The notes beneath the pieces are model-generated. The model made no database searches, was not told where the DNA came from, and saw nothing but the letters and a program-made list of their open reading frames with translations. The position numbers and the translations under genes are program-made. Shown in pieces: positions 1 through 5,605 of a stretch of 6,085 nt of DNA. The first letter of the stretch is position 1; every line of letters begins with the position of its first letter. This stretch comes from an uncultured bacterium (GTDB taxonomy: Bacteria; Patescibacteriota; Patescibacteriia; 2-12-FULL-60-25). The stretch is from assembly GCA_937968025.1 (NCBI GenBank), contig CALBSL010000172.1, positions 1 through 6,085 of the forward strand, in the 5' to 3' direction.

Positions 1-2084
1 TGTAGCTGCGTAGAACCTTCTACTACACGCTCAAAAGAGGCATTCGCCACGAGGTTAAGGGCCGATGTTTCTGGAGGGACGGCGAGCAGGCTCGTACAAC
101 CCGCTTGACCCGCTTCACACGTCTCCATGGTTTTATCAAAGTAGACACGAGGACCGTTCGACGCGGTACCGATCCACGAATCACCCCCATTCGAGGTATC
201 TCGCGTGGTCGCATACCACATACAACCGACGTTGTCCTCGGAACACGCCGTATAATCCAATGCATTTCGTAGATAGGAAACCTGCTCGCCTGAACGAGAT
301 TCGTACGTACGACAGCTCGCGAACCGAGCAGAACATTCCTGCGCGCCAAAACGATAGGCGGTTTTTTCAGCAACGCAGTAGCCATAGCCACCAACACACT
401 CTCCTCGATCATTACGTTGTAAACAGGTCTGGATATCCTGACACTCCTCTCGACGCTGAGGCAGATTGCTGCTCAACATCGTTTCACCGAATCCGCTCAA
501 GGCACACTGTCGTGGCTGATCAGCAAGACCCCAGTTTGGATCGATCATCTTACACCATGGGTGTGATTCATCGCGTTCCCCCTGCTCATTACACACCGTG
601 TACCCATCGACAACTTCTTGTAACGTGACACAGCCACGTTCTGATCCACATCGAGCAATGTTTTGAGGATCGTTCGCAGCGAATTCAAATCCAACCGGCA
701 AAATACGCATCAACCGAAGTTTGCGCAAGTTTCCGGCACAATAGCCGTAGGTATAGCAAAGCGCATCCTGCTCTTCACGAATATTCGACGAAGGAAAGAG
801 TCGCCAGTCCCCGTGCAAATATCCAAGCTCTAACGCTTCTCGAATCGTAAAGGCCCCAGCACCGCCTTCAGATCTGAGTGACTGCGCCAACCCTTCATCA
901 ACGACACAGTTCCATGTTCCACGATTTTCTGGACAAGCCTGCATTTCTGAAAGCACGTCATACGCCTGATCTCGGAACAGATTTGGCGTGCGAAGGCTGA
1001 TATTCGCTTTGCGAATGTCTTCGCGATTGCGATCGAGAAGCTCATCCGGATTACTACTCACGTTCAACGTACGAAGCTTAAAGAGTCCACCAATATCAAT
1101 CCCCTCTTCAAACACTCGTTTGAGCATTTTTGATGTTAGGGTGTTCAAGAACACCGACGCCGTATAGACCGCAAGGCGCTGTGGGCCGAGGTTAAACGCT
1201 TGCTGAGCAATAAATCCGTTGATTTGCTGCTGGTTCGCTTTAGGATCTTTTACTAATACCTGGTTCGCCTCTTCACGAATCGTGTCCGATGGCGTGCGCA
1301 CACGGCCAGAAATCATGTCGCGGAGCGCTTGGTATCCATCCCCTTCTTTACGGTCCTTTTCGGCGTTTTCCTGTCGTGAGTAGACGAAGCTTGCCGCACG
1401 ATTGAAGATCATGAACGACACCCCAAGGTCATTGGAGTTCGTATTGATGTTCGCTTCAACGCTGTTCAAGATCTGTTCATTCGACAGCGTTTGATAGACC
1501 TGTTCGTAGTTTCGAATGATGTCGTTAAAATCACATCGTGCCTGAGGACGTTGAAACGCTTGGTTCACGCCTTGACCCTGGCCCAAGAAGTTGCCGAGCG
1601 AAAGCTGAATCTGCAAGAGCGTCCGAGGATCGGGTGGACGGCATAAGTCAAAGCCAATCGTTTGAAAAAAGCTGGCTTGTGATAATGAGCCGATAAATTC
1701 GCCAGCCGCTGAACCTGCCACATCTTTAATGTATCCCTCGAACCCTTTTTCATAATAGAGCGCCGACTGCCCCTTCCCTCCCGAAGCGATATAGTCTGCC
1801 GCATCATACGCGATCTGCCCAAAGAATGTCTGCATCGCATTCATGAAGGCCATGGTTCCAGCGCCAATCAATTCCCAACGAATATTTTCGTAGACGGCAT
1901 TGATCCGTTCTGGAAGATTCTCGGTGATCGAAACGGCCGGAAACCCTGGTACACCGGCTTTATCCTTGATAGACGGCGCATCGCCTGCCGCAAAACCAGC
2001 CAACGGCTGTAGCAGCAACAAACCAGCAAAACCGCTAACAAGAGCGGTTGAAAGAACTCGGGAAAGGAAGGAAGAGCGTTCCAT
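1..2084 (-). CDS. Large secreted cysteine-rich protein, C-terminus beyond window
   Basis: One uninterrupted frame runs from the ATG at 2084 to the left edge, 694 codons with no stop, so the protein is larger than shown. Residues 1-33 look like a Sec signal peptide: basic start (MERSSFLSR), hydrophobic core, and an Ala-rich cleavage region ending GFAA. Residues about 60-380 are mainly helical and contain only two cysteines (in FDLCRPP and ARCDF), possibly a disulfide pair. From about residue 383 the protein turns cysteine-rich, with 19 Cys by residue 670 and recurring GYC and YxxC-type spacings. The last visible stretch, NLVANASFE (about 677-685), resembles the opening strand of carbohydrate-binding-like beta-sandwich domains. 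The start is chosen for the signal peptide; no Shine-Dalgarno is visible, and the gene begins 14 bases after the calcium-loop protein's stop, so translation is probably coupled. An exported, disulfide-stabilised surface protein is inferred; the family is not identified. Coding status is secure, function is not. Confidence 0.88.
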   Translation of the reverse strand, partial: MERSSFLSRVLSTALVSGFAGLLLLQPLAGFAAGDAPSIKDKAGVPGFPAVSITENLPERINAVYENIRWELIGAGTMAFMNAMQTFFGQIAYDAADYIASGGKGQSALYYEKGFEGYIKDVAGSAAGEFIGSLSQASFFQTIGFDLCRPPDPRTLLQIQLSLGNFLGQGQGVNQAFQRPQARCDFNDIIRNYEQVYQTLSNEQILNSVEANINTNSNDLGVSFMIFNRAASFVYSRQENAEKDRKEGDGYQALRDMISGRVRTPSDTIREEANQVLVKDPKANQQQINGFIAQQAFNLGPQRLAVYTASVFLNTLTSKMLKRVFEEGIDIGGLFKLRTLNVSSNPDELLDRNREDIRKANISLRTPNLFRDQAYDVLSEMQACPENRGTWNCVVDEGLAQSLRSEGGAGAFTIREALELGYLHGDWRLFPSSNIREEQDALCYTYGYCAGNLRKLRLMRILPVGFEFAANDPQNIARCGSERGCVTLQEVVDGYTVCNEQGERDESHPWCKMIDPNWGLADQPRQCALSGFGETMLSSNLPQRREECQDIQTCLQRNDRGECVGGYGYCVAEKTAYRFGAQECSARFASCRTYESRSGEQVSYLRNALDYTACSEDNVGCMWYATTRDTSNGGDSWIGTASNGPRVYFDKTMETCEAGQAGCTSLLAVPPETSALNLVANASFERVVEGSTQL

Positions 2085-2098
2085 AGCAGAATGGAGAA

Positions 2099-2800
2099 CT
2101 ACGGAGATGTTGATGGAGAGGACTGAGAACCAATAGAACCGGTGCCAGACGTGTCGACTGTATTTACGCTACGAAGTTGTTCGTAGACGCGTCGATACAA
2201 TTCTACCACACCCTCATCTGGAAGCGCAGCCACCTGCTCCGTCGGCGCAAGACCCGTTCGGGCGAAGTAGGCACGGATTTCTTGCGGCGAGAGACTCTCT
2301 GGCGGTTTTGCCTGTTCAATAGTAGCCGCAGAACTCGTGGCCGTGCTGAGGGACGGGTCTTTTTCATCCGCCGGAACAGCATCGGCATTTGTCGTCACGA
2401 ATCCATAACAGTCACGATTTGGAGGACAGTTAGGATCAGTTCCTAAACGCACCTCTTCCCCATCCGCTACTCCGTCAGAATCGGTGTCGGTCAAATAGGC
2501 AGAAGTTCGAAAGACATTCGCCTCGTCTTGATCGAGAATTCCATCACCATCCGTGTCTTTTGCTGTTTCTGCGAGTCGACTCGCTTCCGCATCCGCACGT
2601 TGACGCGCAAGCAGTTCTTGCGAATTCTGCAAGAGCTGTTTTGGCGCGCGAAATGGCATCTGAATACTGGTTCGCAACGAAACAACGGCGAGGACAAGCG
2701 TCAGAACGGCGCACGGAGCAAAAAACGAAAGGGCGATGTGCTGACCCTGATCAAGCGATTGCCACCATCGCTCAACACGATCACGAAGATACGAGGACAT
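2099..2800 (-). CDS. Single-pass membrane protein with thrombospondin type 3 calcium loops
   Basis: The 233-residue protein has a short cytoplasmic N-terminus (basic, with WW at 12-13) and one transmembrane helix at about 22-41. A polar, probably coiled-coil stalk follows at about 53-80. Then come two acidic loops, DTDGDGILDQDE (82-93) and DTDSDGVADGEE (105-116), which match the calcium-binding DxDxDG repeat of thrombospondin type 3 / EF-hand-like modules. Cys125 and Cys131 could form a small disulfide loop. A Ser/Thr/Ala-rich linker leads to a helical segment (168-213, LSPQEIRAYFARTGL...) and a Ser/Pro-rich tail. Topology is likely N-in, C-out, placing the calcium loops outside. An AGGA Shine-Dalgarno lies 7 bases before the ATG. 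It is the first gene of a pair with the large cysteine-rich secreted protein; a role anchoring or assembling a surface structure is inference. No enzyme motif is seen. Confidence 0.85.
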   Translation of the reverse strand: MSSYLRDRVERWWQSLDQGQHIALSFFAPCAVLTLVLAVVSLRTSIQMPFRAPKQLLQNSQELLARQRADAEASRLAETAKDTDGDGILDQDEANVFRTSAYLTDTDSDGVADGEEVRLGTDPNCPPNRDCYGFVTTNADAVPADEKDPSLSTATSSAATIEQAKPPESLSPQEIRAYFARTGLAPTEQVAALPDEGVVELYRRVYEQLRSVNTVDTSGTGSIGSQSSPSTSP

Positions 2801-2828
2801 GGTGTCATCCTACCACATCCGTTGTATA
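2801..2828 (-). promoter_or_regulatory. Leftward promoter -10 and ribosome binding site
   Basis: Read on the minus strand, TATACA (2828-2823) is a plausible -10 placing the transcript start near 2816. It is followed by an AGGA Shine-Dalgarno (2811-2808) seven bases from the ATG at 2800. No convincing -35 is seen at the right distance, where the minus strand reads G-rich, so the promoter part is weak while the ribosome binding site is reasonable. The -10 overlaps the rightward -10 within the palindrome GTATAC (2824-2829). Confidence 0.4.
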
Positions 2829-2830
2829 CT
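2802..2830 (+). promoter_or_regulatory. Rightward promoter of the hsp20 cluster
   Basis: GTGTCA (2802-2807, 4 of 6 match to TTGACA), a 17-base spacer and TATACT (2825-2830, 5 of 6 match to TATAAT) form a sigma-70-type promoter. The predicted start of transcription is about 2837, only about two bases before the ATG at 2839, so the hsp20 message would be leaderless or nearly so. A GAGG lies at 2834-2837 but is too close to the ATG to act as a normal ribosome binding site. No inverted repeat of the CIRCE type is seen. Confidence 0.55.
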
Positions 2831-2838
2831 TGTGAGGT

Positions 2839-3231
2839 ATGTCATCCCCCGACTCTTCTTTGCAAGACTGGCTGAGCGCTCCAAGCGAGGGTCAGCTCGC
2901 CGTTGATCTCTTTCGACGTGGTTCTTCGCTCGTCATTCGTGCCGCTGTTGCCGGTGTCGATCCTGAAGATCTTTCTATCTCGGTCCATAACGACCTCCTG
3001 ACCATTCGTGGAGAACGCACGCACCAGGAAACCATCGATAAAGAAGATTGGTTCCACAAGGAGTGCTACTGGGGATCATTCAGCCGCAGCATCCTTCTCC
3101 CTGAAGATGTCGACGAAGCAGGCGTTCAAGCGACGATGAAGCACGGCATTCTGGAGATTCAACTCCCGATTCAAGCCTCGAACCGAAAAATCGTCATTCG
3201 CACGCTTGATGACGACGAGGGATCCGGGTAA
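2839..3231 (+). CDS. Small heat-shock protein, Hsp20/alpha-crystallin family
   Basis: The 130-residue protein has the usual length of a bacterial Hsp20. The family is an ATP-independent cytoplasmic holdase that binds unfolding proteins and passes them to ATP-dependent chaperones. The alpha-crystallin domain spans about residues 20-111: the opening strand LAVDLFRRGSSLVIRA, the VAGVDPEDLSISV region, LTIRGER (54-60), the GSFSRSILLPEDVD segment (79-92) and the family signature GILEIQLP (103-110). A short C-terminal tail carries IVI (118-120), matching the I-x-I motif that docks onto neighbouring subunits during oligomerisation. The N-terminal arm is short (about 19 residues). It opens a plus-strand cluster with the 69-residue protein 11 bases downstream and the VanW gene after that. 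The ATG fits both the domain and the nearby promoter. Confident family call; substrates unknown. Confidence 0.95.
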   Translation: MSSPDSSLQDWLSAPSEGQLAVDLFRRGSSLVIRAAVAGVDPEDLSISVHNDLLTIRGERTHQETIDKEDWFHKECYWGSFSRSILLPEDVDEAGVQATMKHGILEIQLPIQASNRKIVIRTLDDDEGSG

Positions 3232-3242
3232 GGTAGTTTTAT

Positions 3243-3452
3243 ATGCTGCATGCTCGCGTTGAACGCGTTGACGAAGACTCGATCCTGCTTTCTGTGGATA
3301 GCCGGTCATTCTCGGTTCCTCGCTCGCTGCTCGCAGAGACGCCCGTTGTCGGACAGACCGTCATTCTCGCCGCGGCTCTCCACACTCCAGAGAAACCCAT
3401 CGCCAACCCCCTTGCCCACGACCTGTTGAACTCTCTTCTTTCTCCTTCATGA
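3243..3452 (+). CDS. Small beta-rich protein, possibly DUF3006-like
   Basis: The 69-residue protein sits between hsp20 and the VanW gene, with an 11-base gap upstream and an ATGA overlap downstream, the packing expected of a real co-transcribed gene. It has no signal peptide or membrane segment. The first 45 residues alternate hydrophobic and polar (HARVERVDEDSILLSVD, then FSVPRSLLAETPVVGQTVIL), suggesting a small beta-barrel. The pattern of an Arg-Val-Asp/Glu opening, a VPRSLL turn and a later VGQTV strand resembles DUF3006-type small proteins, but this is by eye and tentative. The tail (46-69, with NPLAHDLLNSLL) is probably helical. A weak AAGG (3230-3233) lies 9 bases before the ATG. Function unknown; its place suggests a link to the VanW protein or simply coupled expression. 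Confidence 0.72.
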   Translation: MLHARVERVDEDSILLSVDSRSFSVPRSLLAETPVVGQTVILAAALHTPEKPIANPLAHDLLNSLLSPS

Positions 3453-5263
3453 AACGCCTCGCCCCTAAACACCTGATTCCTGGTGTCCTCCTCCTGCTGC
3501 TTTGTCTCTACATAGGCACGCTCTTTGCCTACCGAGAAGCCTACGCTGGACGCATTCTTCCGGGTGTTTCTGTTGGCACGGTAGCTATTGGCGGACTCCC
3601 GCAAGAAGAAGCCCTCGTACGCATTCGTGCGGCGCTCGCCCCGGCTCTCGCTCAACAGGATGTCGTTCTTGATTTCCCAGATCCTAAACAAGATACCGCC
3701 ACTCCGCTCGCACAGCTGATCCAATTTCGAGAAGAGATCGGATCGGAAGCGGCCGCCATCGGCAGATCGGTGGGCGCGCCATATTGGTACGCGCCATTTT
3801 TATTGCGCTTTGCTCCGTACACCCTCCCAACGGAATCAGCCATTCAGATTAATCGCGAGGCACTCCTGCAAACCCTTGAAAAAAGTGGGACTTCTGCCGA
3901 GGTTGTCCCGGCGACTATTTCGTATTCGCGAGATGCCACCACAGGTGCATTTGCGCCCATCATCATCTCAGAACGAGATGGGTATGCCGTGGACGTTCGG
4001 ACGACGGTCGAACGTATGGCATCCGCCATCGCCATAGGTCGATCAAGCGTAGAAGTTGCTGTCGCCGATTATCGCCCAGCGCCCATTCGTGCGAGCGATC
4101 TCGAACCACTGATCCCCACCGCGACGCAGTGGTTGAAGGGCCCTGTCACGCTTGTTCGTGACGCAGAAACGCTCTCACTCAACACCAACAACATTGGCGA
4201 TCTCCTCTCAGTCACATCTACCGCGGACGGCTACGCCCTGACCCTTGACCAACAACGGCTCGCACACTTTTTTGACGGCCAAGCCTTCACCGCTACCAGC
4301 GCTCCGCAAGATGGCTGGCTCAAGCTGAACGCCTCCTCAACCGTTGAAGATCTGCGCATTCCCACCCGTGGACAGGTCGTAAACATCGAGGCGACACAAA
4401 AAAATATCGAATCAGCCCTCGCTCGTTCGAGCAATCGGCAAGCAAAGCTCGAGGTAGAAACACGCTATGGGGTCTTCACAGGTCCAGATGCGGAACGACT
4501 CGGCATTCGTGAACTCATCGGTAAAGGAGATTCGGATTTCTCCGGCTCCCCCACGAATCGTCGTAAAAATATCGCCCTTGGCGCAGAGCGTTTGCATGCC
4601 GTCTTAATCCCTCCTGGCGGCGTGTTCTCTACCATGTCTACCCTCGGCCCCATCACCGGCGAAGAGGGCTGGCTCCCAGAATTGGTGATCAAAGGCAACC
4701 AAACCATCCCTGAATTCGGTGGCGGACTGTGTCAGATTGGCACAACCGCGTTTCGTGCGGCGCTTCAGTCCGGTCTCCCGATCGTGGAACGTCGAAATCA
4801 TAGCTACCGCGTTCGGTATTACGAGCCTGCTGGCACCGATGCAACCCTCTACGATCCAGCCCCTGACTTCAAGTTCAAGAACGATTCAGCACATCATTTA
4901 CTCATAACGAAAGACCTCAAGCAAGACACCGTTTCATTCCTCTATTGGGGAACACGTGATGGACGCGTGGCGAGCACCACAACTCCGACCGTGACCAACA
5001 TTGTTCAGCCCCCACCAAAAAAGCTTATTGAAACAACCGATCTGAAGCCCGGTGAAGTAAAGTGCACAGAAAGCGCCCATGCCGGCGCGACTGCATCATT
5101 CAACTATTCCGTTCTCTATGCGGATGGCCGCCAGGCGACCAGCACATTCCGTAGCGTGTACCGACCGTGGCAAGCTGTGTGTCTCGTAGGCGTGGAAAAA
5201 CTCTCCTCGCCAAATGCCGTTATCACCGGCCCCGATGAGACAGGATTGAACAATCCAGGCTAA
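3449..5263 (+). CDS. VanW-family membrane-anchored envelope protein
   Basis: The 604-residue protein starts with a basic N-terminus and a signal-anchor helix (about 9-27). Next is the ILPGVSVGTVAIGGLPQEEA segment (36-55) typical of the extracytoplasmic VanW/YoaR group. Residues about 65-330 form two alpha/beta repeats comparable to the putative peptidoglycan-binding domains (PG_binding_4) in such proteins. The VanW domain lies at about 357-487: RRKNIALGAERL, PPGGVFS, the hallmark GGGLCQIGTTAFRAAL (424-439), ERRNHSYRVRYY (447-458), GTDATLYD and DFKFKN (473-478). The C-terminal region (about 490-585) is beta-rich with Cys539 and Cys578, possibly disulfide-bonded. VanW is named from glycopeptide-resistance clusters, but its biochemical role is not established and this gene does not itself imply vancomycin resistance. 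There is no Shine-Dalgarno; the ATG overlaps the preceding stop as ATGA, implying translational coupling. A hairpin terminator follows 17 bases after the stop. Confidence 0.93.
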   Translation: MKRLAPKHLIPGVLLLLLCLYIGTLFAYREAYAGRILPGVSVGTVAIGGLPQEEALVRIRAALAPALAQQDVVLDFPDPKQDTATPLAQLIQFREEIGSEAAAIGRSVGAPYWYAPFLLRFAPYTLPTESAIQINREALLQTLEKSGTSAEVVPATISYSRDATTGAFAPIIISERDGYAVDVRTTVERMASAIAIGRSSVEVAVADYRPAPIRASDLEPLIPTATQWLKGPVTLVRDAETLSLNTNNIGDLLSVTSTADGYALTLDQQRLAHFFDGQAFTATSAPQDGWLKLNASSTVEDLRIPTRGQVVNIEATQKNIESALARSSNRQAKLEVETRYGVFTGPDAERLGIRELIGKGDSDFSGSPTNRRKNIALGAERLHAVLIPPGGVFSTMSTLGPITGEEGWLPELVIKGNQTIPEFGGGLCQIGTTAFRAALQSGLPIVERRNHSYRVRYYEPAGTDATLYDPAPDFKFKNDSAHHLLITKDLKQDTVSFLYWGTRDGRVASTTTPTVTNIVQPPPKKLIETTDLKPGEVKCTESAHAGATASFNYSVLYADGRQATSTFRSVYRPWQAVCLVGVEKLSSPNAVITGPDETGLNNPG

Positions 5264-5280
5264 CCCCGCCACGACCCCAG

Positions 5281-5327
5281 ACGAGAGGTGCTTAACGCTC
5301 CCAGAGAAACAGCGCCTCTCGTTTTGT
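5281..5327 (+). terminator. Intrinsic terminator after the VanW gene
   Basis: An 11-pair stem (5281-5291 with 5312-5322, ACGAGAGGTGC against GCGCCTCTCGT, one G-U pair) encloses a 20-base loop and is followed by TTTTGT. The G-U pair and the T-run exist only in the plus-strand transcript; the minus strand has an A-C mismatch and no T-run. It therefore terminates rightward transcription, 17 bases past the VanW stop. The loop is longer than usual. Confidence 0.7.
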
Positions 5328-5471
5328 CCGAACGACCTTGACACGGCGGTGCTTTTCCGGTGTAATGCAATGACCAGCCCAGATCAGACTCCCTTGACAT
5401 TCCGGCCGGGGTTTGATAGATTCGTGCCACTTTTGACAAACGCTGCAGCAATCCGCATCCACGACAAGCAT
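5292..5471 (-). CDS. Possible small cysteine-rich (zinc-ribbon-like) protein
   Basis: A 59-codon frame from ATG at 5471 to TAA at 5294-5292. The product begins MLVVDADCCSVCQKWHE and ends REALFLWER. It has Cys at 8, 9, 12, 25 and 35 and His at 16, 34 and 41, an arrangement that could bind zinc, followed by a basic segment (40-51). GC by codon position is roughly 63, 44 and 56 percent for positions 1, 2 and 3, counted by hand, which is the order expected of a real gene. AAAAAGG precedes the ATG with a 4-base gap, slightly short for a Shine-Dalgarno. Against it: no promoter is visible on this strand, the shared terminator separates it from thioredoxin reductase, its last codons lie in the VanW terminator, and its first codons lie antisense to the predicted RNA. 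Family not recognised. Confidence 0.45.
   Translation of the reverse strand: MLVVDADCCSVCQKWHESIKPRPECQGSLIWAGHCITPEKHRRVKVVRTKREALFLWER
5338..5366 (+). promoter_or_regulatory. Upstream promoter of the intergenic RNA
   Basis: TTGACA (5338-5343) is a perfect -35, followed by a 17-base spacer and TGTAAT (5361-5366), 5 of 6 match to the -10 consensus. The predicted start is the A at about 5373, giving an RNA of about 218 nt to the terminator at 5564-5589. It lies just past the VanW terminator, so it would restart transcription. No reading frame with a ribosome binding site follows. It is antisense to the possible small cysteine-rich gene, so chance occurrence cannot be excluded. Confidence 0.5.
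5394..5422 (+). promoter_or_regulatory. Proximal promoter of the intergenic RNA
   Basis: A second perfect TTGACA (5394-5399) with a 17-base spacer and TAGATT (5417-5422, 4 of 6) predicts a start at the A at about 5429, twelve bases before the long RNA stem begins. The fit between predicted start, stem and terminator is the main support. Caution: this TTGACA is the reverse complement of TGT CAA, a Cys-Gln codon pair in the opposing small frame. Confidence 0.5.
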
Positions 5472-5590
5472 GGGACCTTTTTGCAGGAAGACGCTGGTCT
5501 TCGGACTCGCCCTCTCCTCTGAAAAGGTTTCTTGGGTGCGGATTGCTCCAGCGCTGGTCTCAAAAAATCGCCTTTCGGGCGATTTTATTG
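5429..5590 (+). ncRNA. Predicted structured small RNA, rod-shaped, 6S-like shape
   Basis: The predicted transcript folds on itself. The basal stem pairs 5441-5460 with 5534-5553: 18 Watson-Crick pairs, one G-U and one C-C mismatch. An asymmetric internal loop (5461-5471 against 5532-5533) follows. A second helix pairs 5472-5483 with 5520-5531: 12 pairs, four of them G-U. Inside it sits the hairpin GAAGAC-GCTG-GTCTTC (5487-5502) and an unpaired C/U-rich stretch (5503-5519). TTTTGA (5431-5436) can also pair with TCAAAA (5560-5565). A terminator closes the unit. All five G-U pairs become A-C mismatches on the other strand, so the plus strand is the likely RNA. The length (about 162 nt) and rod shape recall 6S RNA, but the central bubble is lopsided and I cannot confirm homology. 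SRP RNA, tmRNA and RNase P signatures are not seen. It could instead be a new regulatory RNA. Confidence 0.55.
5564..5589. terminator. Bidirectional terminator shared by intergenic RNA and trxB
   Basis: The stem AAAATCGCC (5564-5572) with GGCGATTTT (5578-5586) encloses a 5-base TTTCG loop. On the plus strand it runs into TTTTATTGTTG, ending the predicted small RNA. On the minus strand it runs into TTTTTTG (5568-5562), ending thioredoxin reductase transcripts about 20 bases past its stop. Strong stem and T-tracts on both sides make this a convincing convergent terminator. Confidence 0.85.
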
Positions 5591-5605
5591 TTGTTCTGAA
5601 CGGTA

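Noticed and set aside
65..628. 187-codon plus-strand frame
   Set aside because: It lies wholly antisense to the large secreted protein, whose frame is continuous for 694 codons with a signal peptide. The product is rich in Arg, His and Ser with no domain-like pattern.
3239..3724. 161-codon minus-strand frame
   Set aside because: Antisense to the ends of hsp20 and the VanW gene start; Arg/Ser-rich composition typical of a shadow frame.
3449..5263. Vancomycin-resistance determinant
   Set aside because: VanW domains are widespread in bacteria without glycopeptide resistance, and no van ligase, dehydrogenase or dipeptidase gene is nearby.
5370..5521. 50-codon plus-strand frame (MTSPDQTPL...)
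   Set aside because: Its codons align exactly antisense to the minus-strand cysteine-rich frame, so its openness is partly a by-product. Its ATG lies before the predicted transcript start of the nearest promoter and has no ribosome binding site.
5441..5553. Miniature inverted-repeat element with 20-base ends
   Set aside because: No flanking target duplication is seen, there is no second copy in the window, and the G-U pairs and adjoining promoter and terminator fit an RNA gene better.
5429..5590. SRP RNA, tmRNA or RNase P RNA
   Set aside because: The SRP GGAA-loop domain with its AGCAG partner, the tmRNA alanyl-acceptor ends and the RNase P conserved core were each looked for on both strands and not found.
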